From Mercurialis annua (Eukaryota; Streptophyta; Magnoliopsida; Malpighiales; Euphorbiaceae): a DNA stretch of 64,000 nt. Below are positions 10,558-20,937 of the stretch, piece by piece. The notes beneath the pieces are model-generated. The model was not told the DNA's origin. It did no database searches and saw nothing but the letters and a program-made list of their open reading frames with translations. The position numbers were made by a program, and so were the translations under genes. Where the stretch lies: positions 53,162,052 to 53,226,051 of the forward strand of contig NC_065574.1 of the NCBI RefSeq assembly GCF_937616625.2, in the 5' to 3' direction. How positions within the stretch are numbered: the stretch's first letter is position 1; each line of letters opens with the position of its first letter.

Positions 10558-13535
10558 TTATGCCAGGTAATTGTATATCTGAGGGTTACTCTTGTCCCGC
10601 TCTAAGTACTCCCGGTCGATTAGGCTCTCTATTCTTTTCTTCAAATCTGCTGGCTTGATCGGAAACTTGAGCTGTTTATCATCAGAAACATGTTTCATCA
10701 ACGTTAGTTCAGAAACCAAATCGAGCTACTCGGGCTTGAACTTGAAATTAACTTGATTAGTATTGAGTCAAGTTCGAGCTTGAGCTACCCGAGTTAATTA
10801 CCGATTTGAGAGTATCAAAATGCTCGGCTAGATAAGCTTGTAATAGTTAATTTAATTTTTTATCCTTTATCAAAATGCTCGGCTAGATAAGCTCGAGCTT
10901 GGAAGTGTTTCGACTCAACTCGATTACACCCCTAGTTCAATCTAGTAAAGCATTGTTTTCTAATACATTAGCATGTTCCCAAATTACAGTAGATGTCTTC
11001 TCAAAAAAAAAAATTACAGTAGATGTCGGAATATAAATAAAGTGAAATTGCATGAGGGATTTAATATCCTTGGATTTGTGTATTTGACTCGAACTAAATT
11101 ATTTGATATTTGACTAAAGGGGAATGGATTAAACATGATCCAACCATTTCTAAACAAATGGTAGTTTGTCCTGTAAACCTAGGAATCTATGTAATTTGCA
11201 TATCATATAGATCCTGTTCAGACACTTTAGATTTGAGACAAATAAAGTGGAAAAAACACTTGCCTGTTGGAAGAGTTCGGTAATCAAAAGTGTGTGGCTT
11301 AGGACTTTCCTCGTCTTCATTATTCGAACAATAGCAGCATCGACCTGCGGTGTTAAGCAAAATTACATAAGAGTTACCAGGCTGATTTCTAGTATCTCGA
11401 AAAACCTGAAGACGCAATATATATTTTCGGAAAGAAAACCTGGTATTGACGATCCTGAAAAACTCTCTCGGTAGTGCTTGTGTTCTCTTCCACCGTTTCT
11501 TTCATCTGAATTGCATTGACCTGCATCATCAAATGAGCACCAAGGTTAAGTTCCATTCATATGACTGATAAGGCAATGTATGCAGATGCAGGTATACCTA
11601 GGAGGGTGCATCGAGGTGCCCGAATCAAATCAGATTAACCGTAACCGAATTTCTCAAATTGATCATAACCGTAACCAAATATTATATAACCGAACCAAAA
11701 AGAAAACACAACACACTCTTTAATATTATGTATTAATAAAAAATGGTGTTAATTTGTAATTACATACTAACTAATAGTTAACCACAAACTTTATTCTGAT
11801 AATGTGAATGATAAAGTTTGTTCTTCACATTATTCACAATACAATACACAAACAAAAACAAAAACTCTTTTCTCTTCCCAAACACAAAAAAAAAACTAAT
11901 TAGGCTTATATCTAAATAACTTATTTTATAAATTCCAATCGTAATTTATTTATGTAAGAATAATTAATTTATAAATAAATTTCGATATATATTATTTTTT
12001 TTATTTTTTCATATTTGTAAATATATTTCTATATTTACACGTTTTTGTTTTTGTTTTCTATATTTTGAAAAAAGCCGTTTTGCGGTATCTGTATCTATAT
12101 TGGTCTGTTTCTGTTTCTGTTTCCATGCAACAAAGCAGTATGTATATATATAATTCAGCCAATTTAGTTAATTTGAAAATTCCAAATACCGAAAACCCAG
12201 CCTAGCCAAATTAACCAAAATATTCAAAATTAGTAACCATAACCGAACCGAATTAACCAAAAATCAAATCAAATTAAAATTTCAGTTAGGTTCGGGTCAG
12301 TTAATTCGGTTATACTCGAATACTGTATAACCCTAGAATGCCAAGTAACATAATGATCAAGTGATACAAGACGTTAAAGCTTAAAGTGAGTGAAGCATTT
12401 CACTTCTACATCACTTGCATCAATAATATGTTTATATAAGGTAAATGTAATACCATCTAGATGCCACTATTCCTATCAAAATAACAAACAGATTTACCTT
12501 TATCCTGTAAAGCGGTGCAGTAAATCCCTCATTGAACGCAAAGGAATCATCATCCTCAACATCCCTTCCTTTTGGCATCTGTCCAATTTATACAAACTAT
12601 GATAAGAAACCGGGAACAAAATGAAAACTATAAAAATATTACCGGGATGAGAGATGAGAACTTAAATGCACAAATGATTGCAATGAAGAAGACCACCACC
12701 CACCTTTTGAAGGACACGAACTTTTCCGCATGCAAGAGACTGAAGAGTTCGTTTCAGTTCCTTATCCTCTATGCCAGTGGCATCCTTGATATCTTGAAAG
12801 CTAAGCTTTTGTGCATCATTAAACAACATCAAAACGACAGTCTGGAGCACAATACACACAAAACCACCAAACTATCAAATCATGCTCGCTAGTTAAGGTG
12901 AGATAGAAAAACAAAGGAACTAAGTGTTGAAACACCACCCAAAAAGCAATGCGTACAGGACTGTAAAACTAACCTGAAATAGAGAAACTGCCAGCTCCTT
13001 TTTACCTTTTGGAAATTCAGCTTTCAACACGCAGTGACCCAATGAATTTTGCCACATTAAGCGTCTTCCACTGTACTTGCTCAAGTAGAATTCTTTAAAA
13101 ATATCCTGTTGCATGCAGGGAACTTAAGCATCAGAGAACACCGGACACTTAAAGATCAGTGACTTTTAAAGATGAACAACTACCAGGTAACTTGTGCACA
13201 ACCTGATATACATTCAGCTCATGAGGAAGCCTTACATCCATGGGTGGATACGTGGGCCAGTACCTGGACCAGGAAAGAATAAATAAATTATTTGTTGGGA
13301 CCATTTATTGGGAAGAGCTATAACACTAACTTCCAGTGTAGAACCAAACCTACCCTGTTGTTAGGACATGCACACTCAACTCAATACCCGACGGAAGTTT
13401 TGTCCTCGCCTGGGATGATTGTTTGAAGGACTCATTTATCTCTTTTGACAATTCAATATCCTGCAAAAATATTATCCATAAGATTCATATCTCCATCAGT
13501 ATGAGTTTGTCCTTGTGTGTATGTGTGTTTAAGAG

Positions 13536-13619
<84 letters not shown>

Positions 13620-16600
13620 TGATTTAAGAGAGGCTTCAAACAACACGGAGAATTAAAGTCCCGTTACATATCTAAGATTTGAAAGAGGATTTGATTATTT
13701 AATACATTTGTTTCTGTTAACAAAATCTTGTAGCTGTAATTCAAAATTAACTTTTTATGTGCTTCTTTCCTATGAAAACAGTCCACTTGTAATTCAAGTA
13801 CACACTAGTAAGTTCTCAATGATACTATACTGCTTCAAATAGATTATTTGCAATGTAATGGGCTATTGCTCATATTTGGTAATAAGCAGTAACACAGTGG
13901 AATAGACCTACACGACTGCAGATTACAGTAATAGTAGCAAAACTTTCAGAAACACCAGCAGTTGCAATTATTTTCATTAAGTCAACCTACAATCCTCAGC
14001 ACCAAAATTGTGTATCTCATGCAGACGCAGTAATTATCCATATGCAGAGCCAATACTTTTAAATTGTGTAATTAAACACAAAATATGAGTCAGCAAATTA
14101 CTTTCCTATTTAATTTTCTATTTTTAAATGCGGGCTCAGGAACGCAGGGTATGAATGAGACCAGAACAAATGGAAATTCTGCATAAAGCATGTATTATAG
14201 AACAAGAATGTAACTAGTGAAATATGCACAGCAGGGCCATAAGTGGCACTGAAGAATGTAACTAGTGAAATATGCATAGCAGGGTCAAAAGTGGCAGTGA
14301 TGACTTTGGAGAGAGTCGGCAATAAGTAGCCCCCCATTGCTTTACAATGAGCCTGTTTCTCTGCTGGGCACTTGTGCCTCACCATATAACAACGATTCAC
14401 CCTCCAAGAGGGCAATGATAGATATATGAAATTTAAATTGGTCTAGCAACAAACTAACAGTTTGGAATAATAGCTAAAGAGATACAGGTACAGAAAAATT
14501 ACTTCTGATCAAAAAATGTGACACGCACCTTAAACATTCCTTCAAGTTTGTTGGTGAATTGGCTCCCACATTCTGTCTTTAACTGCAGTAGCAATGCGAA
14601 CATGTTAACATAATTAATAGGGTAAAAAATAATCAGGTATCTAACCGCAAAGGGAAATGTTTCTATACTTAACCTTTGATATCATAGATTTCTCTGCATC
14701 AATTGAAGCACTTTTTCCTAACAGTAGCCTTTTAGCAAGATCCTTTTTGTAAAATGCTTCAAACACATCTTTACCCTTCACGAGAAGTAAAAAGTTATGC
14801 ATATCTTAGCAGCATGAATTTGTTTCAACACAACAGCAAAAATAGCAGAAATAGAAAAATATCAAACATGTTAGTGAAATTTTCAATCTCAAACAAATTA
14901 TTTACCTGAATAAACCTAAACAAAACCAAAACTTTATCAAGCGTGCCCTCCAACTCCTCTTCAGAAGTACCCTTATTTCCAGCACGAAGTTTCTCATCGA
15001 GAAACTTTGCTATTAGCTCTGCTGGTCGGTTCTGTTAACAGGAGACAAACAAAATTGTTAGACAGGGAAGTTCATATAATAGCAAACTAAGATTTTTCAT
15101 TTTCAATATTATCTAGCAAATATTTAGTTCTTTCTACAAAGATGTAGTGAGGTTCAACTCTAGCTCTATATTGAATGATACAAACACCAATAAATACTCT
15201 GCTGGATTCTCAAACATCTCCTCAAAATAGTATCTAAGCTTAACTAAGATTTTTCATTCTTGGTATTTAATTAGCATGTACTTATTTCTTTCCACAAAGA
15301 GGATGACGAGGTTCAACTCTAGCTCTATATCAAGAACTACCCTGTTGGGTGCTCAGACTTCTCCTGCAAGAAGATAATGATATGACTAAAGAATTTCATT
15401 TTTGGGTGTTACCAAAAGAGAAAACAGGGTTACATGCGTATTAACTAGGTAGCACAGACACTTCATTCAATTAGCATTTCCCATTTGAAACTTGGCGCTT
15501 TGGACACAGAATTTCATTTTTGACATAGGAAACCTTCAAATAACACTGTATCTCCATGTCTATGTTTAAGTGTCCTGTTTTCCCGTGTGCGTGTTAGCTA
15601 GCATGTTAATAAGAGTAAATTCCTTACTGTAACCTTCATTTATAACTTTCACCACTCTAGTCCCAAGAAGGCATTTATATTACAGATTCCACAAATCCGT
15701 TCACGATTTACCTAAACTTGCAAAGCCATAATTACCCAATAATGAAGCTAAAAGCCTAAAAGTTAGAGAACACTAACCTGACGCATATTAATTAGATGCT
15801 CAAATGCATCCTTTATGGTGTTGGAAAATGCTTCATTCTTAGAAAAGCTTTCTTCCCATATTGTGTCAAGGGAAGCCTTAAACTGTAACAAGGAAAAAAC
15901 CATGTCTTTGTCTTTTTCTTCATCCATGACAGTTGCTTGCCCGCTTCGTCGAATGTATGAGCTAAGGGCCTGCCTTAATGATTCCAGCGCATTGACCCTT
16001 GAGAACAATGAGTACATCCTCTTAAGGTCCTCAATTCGATGGCCGTCCATTAGCATCATAAACCCCTGGGTCAATAAAAAGATTAACACTCATCTAAAGC
16101 TATGCAAGTTAGATCCTAAACTCCAAGTAAGGTAACAAACAAATAACTAAAAATTATATTAACCTTATCCAGAATCGCAGATATATGGCGTTCTAAGAGC
16201 TGCCTTTCTGCAGTTGCTATTAGTGGCTTTCTAGTACTTGCATCAAGGTAAAGCAAGCATCTTTCTTGCTCTTCATGCAACCTTATCTACAAGAGTATGA
16301 AACCATGATTTTTCAAGAAGATGCACATAATACTGATATAAGAACGAAAAAGGCTAGATGGATAACATATGGAAAATACACTGCAGTTACAATCGCTTGT
16401 GACATCAAAAGAGAAGTAAAATTGTACCTCCACATGCTTCAAGTAATCTGGAACATCTGATTGCTGCATATATTTCATGCCTTCGGCAGCATAAAATTCT
16501 GAGGTGCACTCCAGGAAAGCTCTTTCAAAGCTTTCTGCATAAATTCCTAAAGCAGTAAACATCTTCAAAAGATGGTTAAGGAGAGTTCTATCAACTGCTT

Positions 16601-18754
16601 CACCTAATCTGCCACAGCAAAAACAGATACACACATCTGTTAGTCCCAAGATGCAAGTTAACTATATTATGTAAGAAACTCAATATATCTAGTCGTGTCA
16701 TTTTTCTCTACAATATCCCCAAAAGTTCCAATGCCCCAGATGAATACAAGCCTTCTCTTTAAAGCAATGCATAATGTAAGATGAAAATTTAAAGAAGGAA
16801 TAGATGGATTTACTACGCGCAAAGCCACTTGCATCATAGGCTCAGGGGAATATCACATATTCACATGTACATTCTCCTCCTTGCATTTAAAAGAATTTTA
16901 ACTTACGCCTATGGGTCGGAATGAACCAACATTAGTACTGTCATTTGCAACCATTCGAATAAATTGATAGAAAAAGCAACAAAAAAGAGCTGTAAATGAG
17001 TAAAGGCAAGTAAATCACTAGAACTACTTGATTCATTCACATATAAGGAGAAGTGCCTAAGACCCATTAAACCAGTTGTCTAATTTGCTCACTAAAAAAG
17101 AATAGCAGCCTAAAGCCAACTGTCGTGTCAGACACTTGTATTGAAGCTATTTTTGCCGCAATCATACAATTGAAAAAGCTTAGCTCCTGCATTGCATACA
17201 TAAAACAATTTAACCAGATAAACAAAGATTCCCAACACCTTCCAGAATTTTTTTAATTAATAAAAAGAGGTACAAAACTTATTATAGCGAAAAAAGAAAA
17301 TAAATGCTTGACTATCTTTTCAAGTTTTACATGTACCTTTCCCTTTCAATCATCCGTAAGAGGCCTGTGACAGTTTTGTGCTCCACTTCAGGTGACAAAG
17401 AAAGATGTTTACGGAAAAGCTGCAAGCCCATGTCCCATAATGAACGCACATTTGGGGTTTGTTTCACATATGTTCTATCCAGATATAGGGCTATACCACG
17501 AATCATCAGCATCTGATCACAAAGATCTTGCCAACATCTCTCAACAAGTGATAAGAAAACCACCAAATCTGGACTTTGACCAACTAAAGACTGTAAGGCC
17601 GCAGAAATATGTGCTTCACATTCTCTCTCAATTCTCTGATAGAGATTTCCCCCCATCTTGTGCAGACAAAGATCATTGACGGCCTAACGGAAAACACTCC
17701 CATGTTAGTTAATTGTTTGCCATAACAGTACGTATAATGCAGAGGAACCAACCTGATAAAGCTTCTCCAAGTCGCAAGAATCTGGTTGTTTCAAGAATAT
17801 AGCTTTAATAGCTGATTGCAGCTTCGCCCATGTATCCTCCTCGAAATTTGTAGGCAGCGTTGGTTTAGCTTTATAAAGCAAATTTAAATTTTAAAAACAG
17901 AAGTTTCTTAGATTAACTGCATGCCAGCACATTTACACACCACAAATTCAGACTCCAAAATAACGATAGGGACTATAGGAGAAAGATGATACCGGAAAAC
18001 AATCGACTAGTTAGCACGGACACTCATTCAATCAATGTGTCTTGTTCCGGAAATGTTTCGGAAACACTTTCGGACACGAAACTTTCAATTTTGACATAGG
18101 AAACCTTAAAATAACACCATTTTGCCGTGTACGTGTCCAAGTAAATAAATTGAAATTAAAGCAGTCACTAGAAAAGCCTTAGCTAAACTAGAGTGAATCA
18201 TTGCAAACCCTAGCTGAGTGAGAGAGAGCGCGCCATTTACAATAGCAGATCTTAAATGGCAGCAATATTTAATTAAGCTCTACACAGTTAATTAACAGCT
18301 CAATCTAATAAAAATTAAATCAATAATTACATTAAGAAATGATGAGCAATCGAATAACACAAAATAAAATTGAAAATAAAATTATACCTTTAAGAAGCTT
18401 AATGACGAGCTTCTTAGTAGGTTGAGGAAGAGTAGCCTTTTTGCGAGACAGATTAGCGGCGGCGCGGTGGTCGTCGTGTCTAGGATCTTCATCGAGATTC
18501 ATGGACGAGGGGTCAAAAACGACGTCGTTTTCAGTGGATGATGGAGAATTATTATAATTATTATTATTGGTGAAGTGATGAATACCATTTTTGTTAGAGG
18601 AAGGTGAGTCGAGAGGAGAGCAAGCGGATAGGGCTTGTGACTTAGCTTTCTTCATTGGAGCAAGCGAATAAATATTGGCTGCGGCGGAGGTGGCGCTGCT
18701 GCTGGTGGCGGAGCTGCTGGTGGCGGTCGCAGAGCGTTTGGTGGGGAGAGACAT
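10558..18754 (-). CDS. CUL4: Cullin 4, scaffold of CRL4 E3 ubiquitin ligases
   Basis: Seventeen coding exons join in one frame of 832 codons plus TAA: 18754-18388, 17868-17753, 17683-17337, 16608-16428, 16286-16164, 16065-15778, 15031-14906, 14775-14674, 14582-14529, 13460-13354, 13263-13203, 13105-12974, 12841-12704, 12578-12498, 11520-11440, 11344-11264, 10671-10558. The product begins MSLPTKRS, has basic nuclear-type motifs ([21 protein letters not shown]), the cullin repeat region ([36 protein letters not shown]), the cullin homology domain ([21 protein letters not shown]) and the C-terminal neddylation motif IVRIMKTRK (Lys about 778), ending IYNYLA. CUL4 binds DDB1 through its N-terminal part and RBX1 through its C-terminal part, and ubiquitinates targets in light signalling, DNA repair and chromatin control, mainly in the nucleus. 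At 832 aa it is about 40 aa longer than I recall for Arabidopsis CUL4 because of Ser/Ala- and Asn-rich insertions near the N terminus. All introns are GT-AG except the last, which is GC-AG (donor gcaagt at 11263-11258). Confidence 0.96.
10690..10940. repeat. Repeat with tcgag-type motifs in last CUL4 intron
   Basis: The block contains gagcttgagctacccgag, a duplicated phrase atgctcggctagataagct (about 10821 and 10877), and ends acacccctagttc. Similar gagtcgagtttgag motifs occur at 49990-50450. This pattern is common in small hAT-like or unclassified plant MITEs. No target duplication was fixed. Confidence 0.4.
11600..12330. repeat. Transposon-like insertion in CUL4 intron 14
   Basis: The two ends of this intronic block carry opposed motifs (gattaaccgtaaccgaat on the left; ccgaaccgaattaacc and ggttcgggtcagttaattcgg on the right) around an AT-rich centre. 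This explains why this CUL4 intron is 977 bp. The ends ctaggagggtgcat and, inverted, ctagggttatacag are only loosely alike. Superfamily is uncertain; hAT-like is possible. Confidence 0.4.
13536..13618. repeat. (TA)n(GA)n compound microsatellite in CUL4 intron 9
   Basis: An uninterrupted run of TA repeats (with one tg) is followed directly by about 15 GA repeats. A 77-codon open frame across it is spurious. It would be length-variable and could serve as a marker closely linked to CUL4. Confidence 0.95.
14203..14300. repeat. 48-bp tandem duplication in CUL4 intron 9
   Basis: Two adjacent copies begin gaatgtaactagtgaaatat (about 14203 and 14254) and continue gcagcaggg...aagtggca, with a few differences. 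The open frame on the minus strand here reads through the duplication and is not a gene. Confidence 0.8.
15086..15370. repeat. Imperfect tandem duplication in CUL4 intron 6
   Basis: The two halves (about 15086-15225 and 15239-15370) share taactaagatttttcatt, caaagaggatg(a)gaggttc-like, aactctagctctatat and a closing ctgctgg/ctgttggg block. The duplication enlarges the intron and has no coding potential. Confidence 0.65.
15445..15600. repeat. Dispersed repeat shared by CUL4 introns 1 and 6
   Basis: This segment and 18005-18145 share the ordered blocks tagcac(a/g)gacact, cattcaat, tttgacataggaaacctt, aataacac and a closing ccgtgt(g/a)cgtgt motif. The same small element or duplicated fragment is therefore present in two introns of the gene. 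It is probably a MITE or SINE-like repeat; no terminal structure was fixed. Confidence 0.55.
18005..18145. repeat. Second copy of intronic dispersed repeat, CUL4 intron 1
   Basis: This is the counterpart of 15445-15600, with the same block order (tagcacggacact, tttgacataggaaacctt, aataacacc, cgtgtacgtgtcc). Its left part also has gtttcggaaacactttcgga, a local near-palindrome. Confidence 0.55.
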
Positions 18755-18885
18755 TAACGAACAAAAAAAATTAAAAATTAAAAAAAAAAGTGATCTCTTT
18801 TGTTAAGAAGGCATTTCGTAAAAATAAAAAAATGAATAAAGAGAAAAAAAATAAGAAATGAAGATTTGAGAAGAAATATGAGAGA

Positions 18886-18975
18886 AAGCTTTATATATTT
18901 TCATTTTCATTTTTGAGAGAAGCTTTTTATATTTTTATTTTTATTTTTGAAAGAAGCTTTGAATATTTTTATAAG
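18886..18975 (-). promoter_or_regulatory. CUL4 core promoter with 34-bp tandem repeats
   Basis: The minus strand carries a TATA-like motif (complement of ctttatatat, 18889-18898) about 135 bp upstream of the CUL4 start codon, a sensible distance for a plant core promoter plus short leader. This TATA sits in the first of three direct repeats of 34 bp starting at 18886, 18920 and 18954, each beginning aagcttt. The second and third copies have weaker TATA-like cores. The transcription start is not known from sequence. Confidence 0.5.
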
Positions 18976-19429
18976 TACTTTGCAATTTACACATCCAATT
19001 ATTAATTCATTTTTATATAAAAAATTTATTCACTTATGAATTTTGTTCTTATTTCTACTATAAATTTTTTAATACAAACAGTATTTTTTTTCCTTAATAA
19101 CCCTTATTCTTTACAATTTACATGACTTTCACATAAATTTATTTGTTTATTTTTATTAATTAATATATTTCTAACTATTATTTTTAAAATTTATTTATAA
19201 AATATACCATAAATTACACAAATAACTAAAAACTTAAAAAAATGTTTTTCTATTAAATTTATAAAATAAACTATAATTATTTTGAAAATATATGTCTCTA
19301 TTAAACATCATTAAAAGCAAAATATATTCTAATTTTTATTTTTTTATTTTGTATGAAGTAATATTTTTATTCATTTTAAAAGAAAAATAAAATTGAAGGT
19401 TTTCTCAAATATATTTGAAAAATTATTGC
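18976..19429. other. Upstream CUL4 intergenic DNA, no gene seen
   Basis: This is very AT-rich sequence beyond the CUL4 promoter. No exons or delimitable repeats were recognised. Confidence 0.35.
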
Positions 19430-19592
19430 ACGCAACCGTTGCGCCATGTTATTCGTGCAACAAACCAATGGTGCGTTAGCCATGTGGAAAAATTCATAAT
19501 AAACAAATTAAGTAATAAATGAAAGATTCCCTATCGCAAATCCCCATTGACTTGTTGTAATTATGACATGGCACAATCAATGCATGGGATAA
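19430..19592. mobile_element. MITE-like dispersed repeat, copy 2
   Basis: This is homologous to 2050-2222. The left end gcacgcaaccgttgcgccat and the right end, read inward, tgcattgattgtgccatgtc form imperfect terminal inverted repeats. The conserved interior phrase gcgttagccatgtg is present in both copies. No coding capacity. Confidence 0.55.
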
Positions 19593-19818
19593 ACACTCAA
19601 TATATTTTAGTGCTTTTTGCCTGGAAGTTTGAGCTTATCTGAGTGATGGTGAGAGTGAGGTATGGCCAGTTTAATGATGTTGGCATTTGTTGGTTTTGGG
19701 TTCTTAGGTCCTTTGCTTTGAGCTTAATTAACTGGATTGACTCAGCCCATTAAACATAGAATTTGGGCTACAAACTTGAAAAACAAATTTTATAAAAGTT
19801 CCTTTGAAAAATTTATAA

Positions 19819-19876
19819 AACTAGTTTCGCATTACATTATGTATTAATTAAATTTACTATAACTATACTAATTTAT

Positions 19877-19917
<41 letters not shown>
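19819..19917 (-). mobile_element. Helitron 3'-end remnant followed by (TA)n
   Basis: actagtttcgcatta at 19821 matches the 3' terminus of the Helitron at 52200, and the following AT-rich stretch is also similar. The CACGTG hairpin has been lost. A (TA)n microsatellite at 19887-19917 follows. The rest of 19918-20928 shows no gene. Confidence 0.4.
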
Positions 19918-19918
<1 letters not shown>

Positions 19919-20937
19919 GCTTTAGTTTTTTTTTTGTGATAATAATGAAGTACCATTTAACTTCACAGAAGGTGAAAAATACATACAAGCTTGAAAGCTA
20001 GGACTAATGTCCTATGAGAAGTTGATCGTGATAGTATTTTCATGCCCACTATATATTGAAACATCAAATAATAGGCATGTCTTTAGTTTATTAAATTTTA
20101 AATTATTGACGTTGATAAAATTTATTTATAATTTATTATAATTGATAATATAATTAATACTAATATAACTTTTTTATAATTAAATCAATAGTATAATAAA
20201 AAGTTCATAAAAATACTACAGATTTAACAATTATCTTTTAATCCTTGTGCAAATTCAATATTGTCTATTTTTCGTGAGTGAAAAGAATATCTAAGATTTT
20301 TAATTAATGTAGAAATGATAAATATATACGTTTGTCAATTTGAATGTGAAATATGAAATAATTCGTGAATGATAATTCCTATAAAGATTTATGATAGATT
20401 TTTAAACTAAAAAAGGTGGTATAGTATCAATTAAGTTATTAGTTTGTAAGATTAATCACCCTTATATTGGCTTAGGACCATCGTACTAACTTTTTTGTCA
20501 AATGAATGATATTTGAATTCTCAAAAGACTTCGATTATTTAAAATGACAAACATACAAATAAAATTTCAATTTCAATTGAAAAAAAAAATTTGGTTTAGC
20601 CGATTTGTATTTCAAGCAAACAGTCCTACTCGTTTTGCTTATGCTAGCTAATTACAGTATTTCAATTCGTATAATATGTAATGCTATTTTACTACAATTA
20701 GAATTCTAATATTGTGTTACTTTTTAAGGTTAATTTTTTAATCAGACTAAAATTCACTAATCTCTTAAAATCAAATTTCTTTTCCAAATCAAATAACAAT
20801 TGTATTTCTTTGCTAAAGTAAATACCAATTAATTTATTAAACAAATATTGTAATATTGTACGAGATGATAATACCAGTTATATAGTATCGATATGTCTAA
20901 AATAGCAAACTGAAAGCATCCGGTGTAATGTTAAAAT

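Noticed and set aside
13423..13656. 77-codon open frame in CUL4 intron 9
   Set aside because: It is made of the (TA)n(GA)n microsatellite and overlaps a CUL4 exon on the other strand.
14110..14415. 101-codon minus-strand frame
   Set aside because: It lies wholly inside CUL4 intron 9 and reads through a tandem duplication.
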